Notes under the pieces: generated by a model
The model's database searches: none
What the model was told of the DNA's origin: nothing
What the model saw: the letters and a program-made list of their open reading frames with translations, nothing else
Program-made: the position numbers and the translations under genes
Part shown: one piece after another, positions 49,415-58,483 of the stretch
Layout: each line of letters begins with the position of its first letter
Position numbering within the stretch: the first letter of the stretch is position 1
From: Rhodanobacter sp. FW104-R8
GTDB lineage: Bacteria; Pseudomonadota; Gammaproteobacteria; Xanthomonadales; Rhodanobacteraceae
Direction of reading: 5' to 3'
NCBI RefSeq assembly: GCF_001617365.1
Contig: NZ_LVJR01000008.1
Span: 1 to 64,000, forward strand
Length of the DNA: 64,000 bases

Positions 49415-50287
49415 ATGGAACTCTGGTCCCTGCTCGGCAACTCGCAGCAACTGGACGGCGGCGCCATGTTCGGCAACGCTCCCAAAGCGCTGTGGTCGCG
49501 CTGGATCGCGCCGGATGCCGAGAACCGGATTCCGCTGGCCTGCCGCTGTTTGCTGGTGAAGGATCTGGGCGGGCGCAACGTGCTGTTCGAGACGGGCATC
49601 GGCGCGTTCTTCGAGCCGGCGCTGCGCGAGCGCTACGGCGTGGTCGAGTCACGGCACGTGCTGCTGGATTCGCTGGCCGAGGTAGGGCTTTCCCACGAGG
49701 ACATCGACGTGGTGGTGCTGTCGCACCTGCACTTCGACCATGCCGGCGGTCTGCTGGCGGCATGGGAGGAGGGCCAGCCGCCGCGGCTGCTGTTCCCGAA
49801 CGCGCAATTCGTGGTGGGTGCGGAGCACTGGCGTCGTGCGCTGCAGCCGCACCCGCGCGACCGCGCCTCGTTCGTGCCGGAACTGCAGCCGTTGCTGGAA
49901 GCGAGCGGCCGGCTGGAGCTGATCGAGGGCGAACATTCGCGGACGCTGGGCGAGTCGGTGCGCTTCTTCTTTTCGGACGGCCACACGCCGGGCCTGATGC
50001 TGGCCGAAGTCGGCGGCGTGGTGTTCTGCGCCGACCTGATCCCGGGCCGCTTCTGGGTGCACCTGCCGATCACCATGGGCTACGACCGCTGGCCGGAGAA
50101 GCTGATCGACGAGAAGCGCGTGTTCCTGGAAGACAAGCTGGCGCGCGGCGTGCGGTTGTTCTTCACCCACGACCACGATTGCGCGCTGGCGCGGGTGACG
50201 CGCGACGAGCGCGGCCGCTTCGGCACCGCCGACGAGCAGCGCGTCCTGCGCGGCATGCCGCCGTCGGGCCTGGCGGGAGCGGCCTGA
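49415..50287 (+). CDS. Metallo-beta-lactamase-fold hydrolase
   Basis: 290-aa cytoplasmic metallohydrolase. The metal motif [27 protein letters not shown] and THDHD give the expected His/Asp ligands of lactonase-like and related MBL enzymes (AttM/AiiA-like group, substrate unknown). A truncated copy of its 5' end lies immediately upstream, and its stop overlaps the TMEM43 gene start (TGATG). Confidence 0.85.
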   Translation: MELWSLLGNSQQLDGGAMFGNAPKALWSRWIAPDAENRIPLACRCLLVKDLGGRNVLFETGIGAFFEPALRERYGVVESRHVLLDSLAEVGLSHEDIDVVVLSHLHFDHAGGLLAAWEEGQPPRLLFPNAQFVVGAEHWRRALQPHPRDRASFVPELQPLLEASGRLELIEGEHSRTLGESVRFFFSDGHTPGLMLAEVGGVVFCADLIPGRFWVHLPITMGYDRWPEKLIDEKRVFLEDKLARGVRLFFTHDHDCALARVTRDERGRFGTADEQRVLRGMPPSGLAGAA

Positions 50288-51321
50288 TGAGCGGACGCAG
50301 GGGAAGAGCCATGCGCGGCCTGGGGCTGAACGTCGTCGGCACGTTGCTGGTGCTCGCCGGCATCGGGCTGGCGGCGATGACCGCGCGCGGCCTGCTCCAC
50401 TACCGCGCGGTGGCCAGCCAGCATGGCGGCGAGGTGATCGACCTCGGTGCGGACGCGCATTCGCCGGCCGGCCGGCACGGCCGCATGGTGCGCGTGGTCG
50501 GCACGCCGAAAGTGGTGGAAGCGCCGCACGACCCGGAGTTCAACCAGCGCGTGGACACGCCGGTGCTGGTGCGCCAGGTGGAGATGTTCCAGTGGCGCGA
50601 GGTGCGCTTCGGCGGCAACGTGCACTACGAGCTGGACTGGGTCGATCGGCTGGTCGATGCCAGCCGTTTCGAGGATCCGAAGGGGCACGCGAACCCGCAG
50701 AGCTTCCCGATCGGCGGCAGGCAGTTCGACGCCGGCCTGGTGCGACTGGGCGGCTTCAAGCTCGATCCGGTGTTGTTGCATGCGCTGCCCGGCACGCAGC
50801 GGGTCGAGCCGGATGCGGCGGCCCTGCCGGAAAACCTCGCGGCCAGCTTCAGTCGCTACCAGGATTACCTGGTGACCAGTGCGCGGCCGGGCGATCCGCG
50901 GCTCGGCGACGTGCGGGTGAGCTGGTCGGCCGTGCCGCTGCAGCAATTGACCGTCGTCGGCCGCCTGGACGGCGACCGGCTGGTGGCGGCGACCGATGCC
51001 GCCGACGGCAAGGGCTACATGGTGCAGGTCGGCGACGTGCCGGTGCTGGACGTCTTCCCGGACCTGCCGGTGCCCCCGGAGTTCGTGTGGGTCCGGCAGA
51101 TCCTCGCCGTGCTGCTGGCCTCGCTGGGTGCCTTCCTGCTGCTCGCCACGCAGCGCCATCGACCCGACGGATGGCTCGCGCTGGGCCTGGGTGCCCTGGT
51201 CGTGGGCATCGTGGCCGGCGTGTTGTGGCTGGGCGACGACGCATGGGCTGCGTGCGTATGGCTGGCGCTGGCGGCGTGCGGCGCAGCGGTCACCGGGTGG
51301 CGGCTGCGGCGCGGGCGCTGA
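50287..51321 (+). CDS. TMEM43-family membrane protein
   Basis: 344 aa. N-terminal helix (LGLNVVGTLLVLAGIGLAAM), a large soluble region with family motifs (DTPVLVRQVEMFQWRE, HYELDW, FPIGGRQFDAG, SVSAVPLQ-like WSAVPLQQLTVVG), then three C-terminal helices and a basic end. TMEM43 homologues occur in Xanthomonadales; bacterial function is unknown. Coupled to the MBL gene. Confidence 0.85.
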   Translation: MSGRRGRAMRGLGLNVVGTLLVLAGIGLAAMTARGLLHYRAVASQHGGEVIDLGADAHSPAGRHGRMVRVVGTPKVVEAPHDPEFNQRVDTPVLVRQVEMFQWREVRFGGNVHYELDWVDRLVDASRFEDPKGHANPQSFPIGGRQFDAGLVRLGGFKLDPVLLHALPGTQRVEPDAAALPENLAASFSRYQDYLVTSARPGDPRLGDVRVSWSAVPLQQLTVVGRLDGDRLVAATDAADGKGYMVQVGDVPVLDVFPDLPVPPEFVWVRQILAVLLASLGAFLLLATQRHRPDGWLALGLGALVVGIVAGVLWLGDDAWAACVWLALAACGAAVTGWRLRRGR

Positions 51322-51363
51322 GCCGGCGCTGGCGGGTGCGCGGGGAACGGCGACGCGCGGCCG

Positions 51364-52656
51364 TTACTCGGCGCCCGCCTTCCCGCTGGCGTTGGCGTAG
51401 ACCTGGTCGGCCCACTGCGTGGCGCCCAGGTAGATCGCGGCCATCCGCTGGATGCGCTGTGGCATGACATGCTCGCTGGTCAGCTCGCCGGCTTCCCAGG
51501 CGAGGATCTGCTGCAGCAGCGGCGCGAACGGCCCGCCGCGGCCGGTCAGTGCGTCGCTGATCTCCGGCACCAGCCGCAGATGGGTCAGCAGGAATTCCAT
51601 CGGCGCGCACATCAGCGTGTCCAGCAGCGAGAACAGGCCGACGGTGAAGGCCATCTCCGCATGGCCGGGCGGCATGCCGTCGGCCAGCTTCTCGCACATG
51701 TGGGCGCGGATCAGCGCGGCGCGCAGCAGCTCAGGCGGGCGATCGTCCATGCCGCACATCGCCATCGTGTCGATCCAGTTGCGCATGCGCGTGACGCCGA
51801 AGAAGATCGCCGCCTGCTGCACCGACTTCAGCTGCCGCGGCAGCGCGAAGTAGGCCGAGTTGACGCAGCTGAGCAGCTTGTAGCTGAGCACCGCGTCGTC
51901 GCGGATGATGTTGCCCAGCTCCACCGGTCCCGGGTTGCTTTCCTGCAGCACCCGCATCAGCCGCAGCATGCTCAGCCGGTTGGCGGTGAGCACGGGCACC
52001 GCCACCGGTTGCGGCACCAGCAGGTAGCGCCCCTGGATCGCCTGCAGCGGCAGTTCCAGGCAGCGCTCGTAGGTCTGGTGATCGTTGACCTGGCCGGCGA
52101 TCACGCGGATGCCCCGCGCGTACAGGCGCTCGGCGCGTTCCTTCAGGCACTCCGGCGAAAGCCGGCTGGCGTCCAGCCGCACTATCTGCACCATGTGCAG
52201 CAGCGTTTCGAGCGGCAACGTGCTTTCCGGGTCGATATCGGACGCATCGAGCACGAACTGGCAGCCGCGCTGCGCCATCTGCTGCAGGCGCTTCATCAGC
52301 GGCGCGTCGGTTGCCGCGTACGGCTGCAGCACCACGCCCAGGCGCGGCTGGTGCAACAGCACGTCGGAGTCTTCCGGCAGCAATTCGGACGGCAGGTTGA
52401 GGAAGGCGCGGTTGCCGCGTACCAGCCGGGTCAATGCGCCATCGGTGATGGTCGCCAGCACGTTCTGCAGCAGGGTGTGCTCGTCGCCGGCTTCGCGGTG
52501 GAACACGATCTCGTAGGCGAACAGCTGGTGTTCGCGGTCGAGCATCGGCACGCGCAGCACCGGCAGCGGCGCGGCGCTTGCGCCCTCGTAGCCTTGCGCG
52601 CCGGGAGCGGGGGCGGTGGCGGCAGCGGAGGAGTGGGAGGCGTTGGATATGCTCAT
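51364..52656 (-). CDS. EAL/HDOD-domain regulatory protein (YuxH-like)
   Basis: 430 aa. An N-terminal EAL-like domain (about 34-215) is degenerate: YEIVFHRE replaces the ELLxR signature and metal residues are not evident, so c-di-GMP hydrolysis is unlikely. The C-terminal HDOD domain (about 220-400; GNIIRDDAVLSYKLLSCVNSAYF and AALIRAHMCEKLA) lacks full HD catalytic pairs. Such proteins regulate c-di-GMP or motility, fitting the adjacent flagellar genes. Long Ala/Ser N-terminus. Confidence 0.85.
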   Translation of the reverse strand: MSISNASHSSAAATAPAPGAQGYEGASAAPLPVLRVPMLDREHQLFAYEIVFHREAGDEHTLLQNVLATITDGALTRLVRGNRAFLNLPSELLPEDSDVLLHQPRLGVVLQPYAATDAPLMKRLQQMAQRGCQFVLDASDIDPESTLPLETLLHMVQIVRLDASRLSPECLKERAERLYARGIRVIAGQVNDHQTYERCLELPLQAIQGRYLLVPQPVAVPVLTANRLSMLRLMRVLQESNPGPVELGNIIRDDAVLSYKLLSCVNSAYFALPRQLKSVQQAAIFFGVTRMRNWIDTMAMCGMDDRPPELLRAALIRAHMCEKLADGMPPGHAEMAFTVGLFSLLDTLMCAPMEFLLTHLRLVPEISDALTGRGGPFAPLLQQILAWEAGELTSEHVMPQRIQRMAAIYLGATQWADQVYANASGKAGAE

Positions 52657-52764
52657 GGTCAGTCAGTCGTCGCGATTAACGCTGAAGCATGCCGTGGCCC
52701 GCTTCGCAGTCAGTAGGAGGACCGTCTGCACAGGCAGGCGGCGGCGGTCTTGCTCATTGCCGTG

Positions 52765-53211
52765 TCATGCCGAGGCCAATGCGTGCGAACGCAGGCTCGC
52801 GTGAAGTTCCCCGGTGCGGCCGTAGAGTCCGCCTTCGCCGGCATGTCCGGTCAGCACCGCCAGCGCCTGGCGTACCAGGTTCAGCCGCTGGTTGACCGCC
52901 TTGCCGTTGCGCTGGTTGAGCTGCTGGCAGAGGCGCAGCGACTGCACGATGCCGGCCCAGGCCGGCTCCAGCGCGGAGTTCGCAGCGGGCAGTTCGCGCG
53001 CCAGTTGCCGGCGCTCGGCGTCGAGCTGCTCGAGTTGCAGCAGGATGGCCTGCTTGTGCGCGCCGGCCTGGTCCAGCGCCGCGCTGTCGCCGCCGTCCAG
53101 TGCGCCACGCTCGGCTTCGAGCACATGCACGAGACGGTCGACGGTCTGCCGCATGTCGCCCAGCACGGCCGCCAGCGCGTCGTTGAGTTCATGCTGCAGC
53201 GGCCGGTTCAT
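52765..53211 (-). CDS. flgN: Flagellar export chaperone FlgN
   Basis: 148-aa helical chaperone for the hook-filament junction proteins FlgK and FlgL. Family pattern: LVHVLEAERGALDGGDSAALDQAGAHKQAILLQLEQLDAERR and LCQQLNQRNGKAVNQRLNLVRQAL. ATG overlaps the flgM stop (ATGA). Confidence 0.9.
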   Translation of the reverse strand: MNRPLQHELNDALAAVLGDMRQTVDRLVHVLEAERGALDGGDSAALDQAGAHKQAILLQLEQLDAERRQLARELPAANSALEPAWAGIVQSLRLCQQLNQRNGKAVNQRLNLVRQALAVLTGHAGEGGLYGRTGELHASLRSHALASA

Positions 53212-53531
53212 GCCTTGCCCGTGCCGCCGAGCTGCTGTTCCAGCGAGATCATGCGGTCGGCGATGCGTCCGGCGTCGATCTTGTAGCTGCCGTCGGCCAG
53301 CGCCTGGCGCACCCGCTCCACCCGCTGCGGATCGATCGCGGCGCTGTCGTTCGTCCGCGCGGCCTGCTGCAGCGCCAGGGCCGAATCGGTCAGCTTGAGC
53401 TGATCGTCGACCTTGGCGGCGGGTACGCCGGGAGCCGCCGGTGCTCCCGCCGGCGTCGCCGGACCGTTGCCCGGGCTATTGGCGGCCTGCGGGAATTTCG
53501 GCAGGCCGTTGTTGGAAATGGTCGTGTTCAT
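53208..53531 (-). CDS. flgM: Anti-sigma-28 factor FlgM
   Basis: 107 aa. The N-terminal half is disordered (Pro/Ala-rich) and the C-terminal half carries the FliA-binding helices (DSAAIDPQRVERVRQALADGSYKIDAGRIADRMI). Released by export through the hook-basal body, freeing sigma-28. A near-consensus sigma-28 promoter lies 38 bp upstream, giving the usual feedback. Confidence 0.93.
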   Translation of the reverse strand: MNTTISNNGLPKFPQAANSPGNGPATPAGAPAAPGVPAAKVDDQLKLTDSALALQQAARTNDSAAIDPQRVERVRQALADGSYKIDAGRIADRMISLEQQLGGTGKA

Positions 53532-53568
53532 GCGTCCGTTCTCGCTGGGATGTGGCCCTGTAACCGAA

Positions 53569-53595
53569 GGATCGGCCGGATTCGCGGAAACTTTA
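53569..53595 (-). promoter_or_regulatory. Sigma-28 (FliA) promoter of flgM-flgN
   Basis: On the minus strand TAAAGTTT, 11 nt, GCCGATCC; consensus TAAAGTTT-N11-GCCGATAA. Fourteen or more of 16 positions match, and it sits 38-64 bp before the flgM start codon. Confidence 0.85.
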
Positions 53596-53640
53596 GGATG
53601 GCAAGGACTATAGCGGTGTCGGCGTCCGGCAGCGGCCGGC

Positions 53641-54348
53641 TCATGGCAGCGCGAGCACCTCGCCGGGGGCGCTGACCATCGCGTCGACCACCTTGCCCGA
53701 GCTTTCGTTGCGCACCCGCAGGCGGGCGCCGTTGTCGCCGCTGCCCAGCGCCACGCCATCCACGCGCACCTCGATGCCGCCGAGCCTGGCCACCATCTGC
53801 ACATGGTCGCCGGCGCGCACCATGCGCCGTCCGCCGAGCGCACCGGGGGTGAGCACGCTGCCGCTGGCCACGGCGCGGTTGAGGGTGCGGCCGGCCACCT
53901 GGTCGAGGTTTTCGAGGTAGCCGTAGCCGAGCCGGGTGACGTCGCGCTCCTCGGCGTGCACGTCGGCGGCGCCCAGGCCGTCGCCGCGCAGCAGCGGGCG
54001 GTTGGTCACCAGCACGGTGCGGAACAACTGCAGTTGCAGCGGCACGCGCACGATCCAGCCGCCGGGCTGCGGGCACTGCACCGGTACCGTCATGCGCGGC
54101 GCGGCCTCGGCATGGCCGGCGACGATCGCCCGCAGCGGCTCGGCGCAGGCGGCCAGTTGCAGGCGCGGATCGAGCGGCGCCGCGGTGACGACGATCCGGC
54201 TGCCCGGCAGCGCGTAGTGCGCGCGTACGGCCTGTTCGGCCGCGGCGCGCACGCTGTCGGGCGATTGCGTGGTGGCGGCGGCGTGGGCGCCGCCGAACCA
54301 CAGCGCGCCGAGCCAGAGCAGGCGGATGGCGGTCCGGCAGTCGCTCAT
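53641..54348 (-). CDS. flgA: P-ring assembly chaperone FlgA
   Basis: 235 aa, signal peptide ending near AHAA (23). The family SAF domain is visible in the C-terminal half ([72 protein letters not shown]). Needed for FlgI polymerisation around the rod in the periplasm. Overlaps the upstream MCP gene stop (ATGA). Confidence 0.93.
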   Translation of the reverse strand: MSDCRTAIRLLWLGALWFGGAHAAATTQSPDSVRAAAEQAVRAHYALPGSRIVVTAAPLDPRLQLAACAEPLRAIVAGHAEAAPRMTVPVQCPQPGGWIVRVPLQLQLFRTVLVTNRPLLRGDGLGAADVHAEERDVTRLGYGYLENLDQVAGRTLNRAVASGSVLTPGALGGRRMVRAGDHVQMVARLGGIEVRVDGVALGSGDNGARLRVRNESSGKVVDAMVSAPGEVLALP

Positions 54349-55649
54349 GCGTCCGCCAGCAGGGCGCCGAGTTGCCCGAGCAGGGCTTCGCGGCCGGATT
54401 CGAGCTGTTGCGACAACCGCGTGGCCTGGTCGAGCTGGCCGTCGCACAGCAGCGTGACGAAGCGGCTGCCCTGCTCACGCAACTGCTCGCCGGCCTCGGC
54501 CAGGGCGGCGCTGGCCGGCTTGCCCTGGTGCAGCGAGGCCAGCCGGCCGATGCTGCGATGGATCGCGTGGGTATCGAACCAGCGCCGGTCCAGCGCGCCG
54601 GGTTCGAGCAGGGCCAGTTCCGCCGCCTGGCGCAGGTTCAGCGCTGCCTCGCGCACGGTCAGGCTGAGGCTGGCCGGGTCGTTGCCGCTGATGCCTTCGA
54701 GCCAGTCCAGCGCCAGCCGATGGGCCAGCAGCGCGGCGCGGTGCAGCGATTCGGATTGGCGCCGCGCCTCGCTGCCGCGGCGCTGCAGCGCGCCGAGCGC
54801 AGCCTGGGCCGCGGTGGCGCGCGCATGTTGCGTATCGTGGCCCTGCTGCAGCTTGCGGATGCGCTCGCTGGCCGTGCGCAACGCCGTGCCGCCCCGGTCC
54901 AGGATCGCGCCGGATTGGCCGACGCCGGCCTGCGCCCGTTCCAGCTGCTGCAGGCCATGCTGCACGTCGCCGTTCAGCTGCAGCGAGAAGTCGCCGATCG
55001 AGCCGGTGACGGCTTCGATTTCGGTGGTGGTGAGCGTGGTTTTCTCCGCCAGCTGCTTGACCTCGTCGGCGACCACGGCAAAGCCGCGGCCCGCCTCGCC
55101 CGCGCGCGCGGCCTCGATCGCCGCGTTCAGCGCCACCAGGTTGGTCTGGTGGGCGATCTCCTGCACCACGCCGGTGAGCTTGCGGATCTGCGCCACCTGC
55201 TCGGCCAGCTTGCTCTGGTTGCGGCTCATCGCCGCCAGCGCGCTGCGCAGCAGCCGCAGTTGCCCGTCGAGCTCGCTGACGGTGCCGGTGCCGGCCAGCC
55301 CGGCCTGGCTGGCCTGGTCCAGGTCGGCGCCGACCTGGTGCAGGGCCGTCGAGATACCGGCGCTGCCATCCGTCAAGCGATCGACGCTGCCGCGGCTGTC
55401 GATCGCCGCCTTCTCCAGGGCCGCCTGCTCGCGCGACAGCTGCTGCACCGCACCCAGCACCAGGCTTTGCTGCTCCACGGTCTGCAACGCCGCCGCTGCT
55501 GGCGGCCGACCGGCGACGCGGGCCAGCAACGGCGCCAACGTCCGTGCCGCGCGCGGGTACTTGCGCCGCAGCACGGCAACCTGTGCTTCGTTGCCGGCGG
55601 CAGCGGCCTCCACCAGGGCGGCGAGGTGCCGGTTCCAGATCAAGCTCAT
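54345..55649 (-). CDS. Soluble methyl-accepting chemotaxis-type protein
   Basis: 434 aa without transmembrane helices. The hairpin tip of the signalling domain is textbook: [39 protein letters not shown], so it should couple to CheA/CheW. Flanking coiled coils have few clear methylation sites. The C-terminal 150 residues are helical and of unknown sensing role. Start ATG 55649; a sigma-28-type promoter lies at 55693-55719. Adjacent to cheV on the opposite strand. Confidence 0.88.
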   Translation of the reverse strand: MSLIWNRHLAALVEAAAAGNEAQVAVLRRKYPRAARTLAPLLARVAGRPPAAAALQTVEQQSLVLGAVQQLSREQAALEKAAIDSRGSVDRLTDGSAGISTALHQVGADLDQASQAGLAGTGTVSELDGQLRLLRSALAAMSRNQSKLAEQVAQIRKLTGVVQEIAHQTNLVALNAAIEAARAGEAGRGFAVVADEVKQLAEKTTLTTTEIEAVTGSIGDFSLQLNGDVQHGLQQLERAQAGVGQSGAILDRGGTALRTASERIRKLQQGHDTQHARATAAQAALGALQRRGSEARRQSESLHRAALLAHRLALDWLEGISGNDPASLSLTVREAALNLRQAAELALLEPGALDRRWFDTHAIHRSIGRLASLHQGKPASAALAEAGEQLREQGSRFVTLLCDGQLDQATRLSQQLESGREALLGQLGALLADA

Positions 55650-55692
55650 GGGGTGGACATCACCTTTGTTATGGCGCGGGAATGCAGGAGCT

Positions 55693-55719
55693 GCATCGTC
55701 AGGAATCCTCGAAACTTGA
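55693..55719 (-). promoter_or_regulatory. Probable sigma-28 promoter of the soluble MCP gene
   Basis: On the minus strand TCAAGTTT, 11 nt, GACGATGC; resembles TCAAG-type FliA promoters with 2-3 mismatches in the -10. It lies 44-70 bp upstream of the start codon. Confidence 0.65.
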
Positions 55720-55771
55720 GGAAGCAAGTCGCATGCCACCCCGGTCGGGCGATGCTGGCCGGCAGCGGCAC

Positions 55772-55798
55772 TCAAGCGCATCGCATCGCGGCCGATAG
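55772..55798 (+). promoter_or_regulatory. Sigma-28 promoter of cheV
   Basis: TCAAGCGC, 11 nt, GCCGATAG; the -10 matches consensus at 7 of 8 positions. It lies 47-73 bp upstream of the cheV ATG, back to back with the MCP promoter. Confidence 0.8.
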
Positions 55799-55844
55799 CC
55801 TGCGCGTAGGGCCGCTGCGCGCGGTACGCCATCGAGGAGCCCGC

Positions 55845-56783
55845 ATGGGCGGCACGCTGCTGGAAAAGGTGGAACGACATACCCGGCTGGCCGGCCACAA
55901 CCGGGTGGCGATGCTGCTGTTCCGGCTGGGCGACGAGCAGCTGTTCGGCATCAACGTGTTCAAGGTGCGCGAAGTGATGCGCCGCCCGCTGCTGGAGCGC
56001 ATGCCGGGCGTGCACGCGCTGCTGGCGGGCAGCTGCGACTATCGCGGTCAGACCATCCCGGTGATCGACCTGGCTGCCGCGCTCGGCTATGCGCCGCTGC
56101 GCGACGTGGAGTCGGCACACCTGATGGTCACCGAGTTCAGCCGCTCGATGCAGGGATTCCTGGTGGCCGACCTGCAGCGCATGGTGCAATGCGAAGGCGA
56201 CGCGCTGGTGGCGCCGCCCAGCGCGCTGGGCTTCGGCGCGCGGGTGAATGCGGTGACCCGGGTCGATGGCCTGCTGCTGGCGGTGGTGGATGTGGAGCAT
56301 GTGCTGGCCAGCATCGACGCCGCGCCGGCCGAGCTGTCCGAGCAGATGCAGCGCGTCGCCGGCGCACGCTCGCTGGCGCCGCGGCGCGTGCTGGTGGCGG
56401 ACGATTCGCTGATCGCGCGCCGCCGGCTGGTCAGCCTGTTCAAGCAGATGGACATCGAGTGCGTGGTGGCGAAGGACGGCCGCGAGGCGCTCGACCGCCT
56501 GCAGGAGCTGGCCGCCGGCGATCCGGCCGACGGGGTGCGGCTGGTGGTCTCCGACATCGAGATGCCGCGCCTGGACGGCTATGCGCTGACCCGCGCGATC
56601 CGCGAGGCGCCCAGCCTGCGCCGGCTCAAGGTGGTGCTGCACAGCTCGCTCAGCGGCATCTTCAACGAGGCGATGGTGAAGGAGGTCAAGGCCGACCGCT
56701 TCGTCGCCAAGTTCCAGCCGGACCTGCTGGCGCAGGCCGTGCTGGAGCTGCTGCCGGAACCGGAGCCGGCGCCGGCGGACTGA
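55845..56783 (+). CDS. cheV: Chemotaxis coupling/response protein CheV
   Basis: 312 aa: CheW domain (about 20-160; [32 protein letters not shown]) fused to a receiver domain (about 181-305; DD at 186-187, phospho-acceptor D237 in [11 protein letters not shown]). Modulates receptor-CheA coupling and adaptation. Start ATG 55845 preceded by GAGGAG. Confidence 0.94.
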   Translation: MGGTLLEKVERHTRLAGHNRVAMLLFRLGDEQLFGINVFKVREVMRRPLLERMPGVHALLAGSCDYRGQTIPVIDLAAALGYAPLRDVESAHLMVTEFSRSMQGFLVADLQRMVQCEGDALVAPPSALGFGARVNAVTRVDGLLLAVVDVEHVLASIDAAPAELSEQMQRVAGARSLAPRRVLVADDSLIARRRLVSLFKQMDIECVVAKDGREALDRLQELAAGDPADGVRLVVSDIEMPRLDGYALTRAIREAPSLRRLKVVLHSSLSGIFNEAMVKEVKADRFVAKFQPDLLAQAVLELLPEPEPAPAD

Positions 56784-56898
56784 CCGCCGCGCAGCGCGCG
56801 CCGGGCAGCGTCAACAAACCGTCTTTTCGCCGGCGCGATCCCCGCAGCGCCGCGTCGGTTGCCCCGCCGGCCCAGTCACGGCAACGGTTTTCAGGTGG

Positions 56899-56914
56899 TG
56901 GCATGCAATTTGCT
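56899..56914 (+). promoter_or_regulatory. Sigma-54 promoter of the flgB operon
   Basis: TGGCATGCAATTTGCT has the invariant GG (-24) and GC (-12) separated by 10 nt. It is 39 bp upstream of flgB, as expected for class II flagellar genes activated by an FleQ-type regulator. Confidence 0.85.
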
Positions 56915-56952
56915 GCCAGCTTTCGTGCGGCAACTGCGCGCGGAGCGAAGCG

Positions 56953-57354
56953 ATGAGCCTGACCCCTGACAACCTGTTCGGCATCCACACCCAGGCGCTG
57001 GATCTGTGGCAGCGCCGTACCGAGGTGCTTGCCAACAACCTGGCCAATGCCGATACGCCGGGCTATCTCGCCCGCGACATCGACTTCCGCAAGGTGCTGG
57101 CCGCCGCCGGCGGCCGTCCCGACGGCCTGCCGCTGCAGACGACCGACTCCCGCCAGATCGGTTCGGCGGGGCAGGCGGCGGACGGGCTCGCCTATCGCGT
57201 GCCGACCCAGCCGAGCATGGACGGCAATACCGTCGATGCGCAGGCCGAGCAGGCTGCCTTTGCCGCCAACGGCGTGCACTACCAGGCCAGCCTTTCCTTC
57301 ATCACCGCGCAGATCCGCATGCTGCGCACCGCCATCACCGGAGGGCAGGGCTGA
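56953..57354 (+). CDS. flgB: Flagellar basal-body rod protein FlgB
   Basis: 133 aa. Rod-protein signature near the N-terminus (LDLWQRRTEVLANNLANADTPGY) and conserved C-terminal helix (AALFITAQIRMLRTAI-like). Exported by the flagellar type III apparatus, no signal peptide. First gene of flgBCDEFGHIJ; stop overlaps flgC (TGATG). Confidence 0.95.
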   Translation: MSLTPDNLFGIHTQALDLWQRRTEVLANNLANADTPGYLARDIDFRKVLAAAGGRPDGLPLQTTDSRQIGSAGQAADGLAYRVPTQPSMDGNTVDAQAEQAAFAANGVHYQASLSFITAQIRMLRTAITGGQG

Positions 57355-57773
57355 TGTCGCTCTTTTCCGTATTCAACGTGGCCGGCTCCGGCATGGCTGC
57401 GCAATCGCTGCGGCTGAACACGGTGGCCAGCAACCTGGCCAACGCCGACAGCGTGGCCGGCACGCCCGAGGCGGCCTACCGCGCCCGCGAGCCGTTGTTC
57501 TCGGCCGTGCAGAACCGGCTGGCCGGCGGCGGCGACGCGCCGGGCGAGGGCGTGCAGGTGCTCGGCGTCACCGAGAGCCAGGCCGCCATACCGAGCCGCT
57601 ACGAGCCGGGCAATCCGCTGGCCGACGCCGACGGCTACGTCTACAGCAGCAACGTCAACCCGGTCGACGAGCTGGTCAACATGATCTCGGCTTCGCGTTC
57701 GTACCAGAACAACGTCGAGGTGATGAATTCGACGCGCCAGCTGATGCAGAAAACGCTGGATCTCGGCAAATGA
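57354..57773 (+). CDS. flgC: Flagellar basal-body rod protein FlgC
   Basis: 139 aa. N-terminal rod motif (NTVASNLANADSVAGTPEAAYRAREP) and C-terminal SSNVNPVDELVNMISASRSYQNNVEV motif shared by axial proteins. Coupled to flgB. Confidence 0.95.
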   Translation: MSLFSVFNVAGSGMAAQSLRLNTVASNLANADSVAGTPEAAYRAREPLFSAVQNRLAGGGDAPGEGVQVLGVTESQAAIPSRYEPGNPLADADGYVYSSNVNPVDELVNMISASRSYQNNVEVMNSTRQLMQKTLDLGK

Positions 57774-57798
57774 GGCATGAATCCGTGAGGTGCATGGC

Positions 57799-58446
57799 AT
57801 GAGCGACATGAATGTTTCCGGCGTGGGCGCGAGCGCCGCCCAGGCGGCCAGCCTGGGCAAGGAGAAGACCCTCGGCCAGGCCGATTTCCTGAGCCTGCTG
57901 GTGCAGCAGATGCGCAACCAGGACCCGACCAAGCCGGCGGATTCGTCGCAGATGGTCAGCCAGCTGGCGCAGATCAGCCAGGTCTCGGCCACGCAGGCGC
58001 TGCAAGCCTCGTTCGACAGCCTGAGCAAGTCGCTGCAGGGCAACCAGCTGCTTCAGGCCAGCGGCCTGGTCGGCCGCGGCGTCACCGTGCCCTCGGCGGC
58101 TGGCCGCCTGCAGGCCGGCGGCCTGGACGGCGCAGTGAACGTCCCCGACGGCGGCGGCACGGTGCTGGTGCAGATCACCGATGCGGCCGGCAACGTGCTG
58201 CGCACCTTGAACCTGGGCACGCCCGCATCGGGGCTGGTGGCGTTCCACTGGGACGGCATCGGCGATAACGGCAGCGCGCTGGCGCCGGGCACCTACGGCC
58301 TGAAGGCGCAGGCCGGCAACGCCGCCGCGGCGACCTACGTCAGCGGCAAGGTCGCCGGCGTGGGCATGACCGGCAGCGACGGCGCCTATCTGGATGTGGA
58401 CGGTTTTGGCGGGGCCCTGCTGAGTCAGGTCGCACAGATCAACTGA
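57799..58446 (+). CDS. flgD: Hook-capping scaffold FlgD
   Basis: 215 aa. N-terminal cap region (LGQADFLSLLVQQMRNQDPTKP) and C-terminal FlgD Ig/Tudor-like fold (LVAFHWDGIGDNGSALAPGTYGL). Start ATG 57799 is preferred to GTG 57790 because GAGG lies about 9 nt upstream. Directs hook polymerisation and is shed afterwards. Confidence 0.95.
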   Translation: MSDMNVSGVGASAAQAASLGKEKTLGQADFLSLLVQQMRNQDPTKPADSSQMVSQLAQISQVSATQALQASFDSLSKSLQGNQLLQASGLVGRGVTVPSAAGRLQAGGLDGAVNVPDGGGTVLVQITDAAGNVLRTLNLGTPASGLVAFHWDGIGDNGSALAPGTYGLKAQAGNAAAATYVSGKVAGVGMTGSDGAYLDVDGFGGALLSQVAQIN

Positions 58447-58483
58447 TGGCCCCGCGGGGCTTCAACACAGAGGAATTACTCCG

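Noticed and set aside
51364..52656. Active c-di-GMP phosphodiesterase
   Set aside because: The EAL signature and metal residues are degenerate, so only a regulatory EAL/HDOD role is supported.
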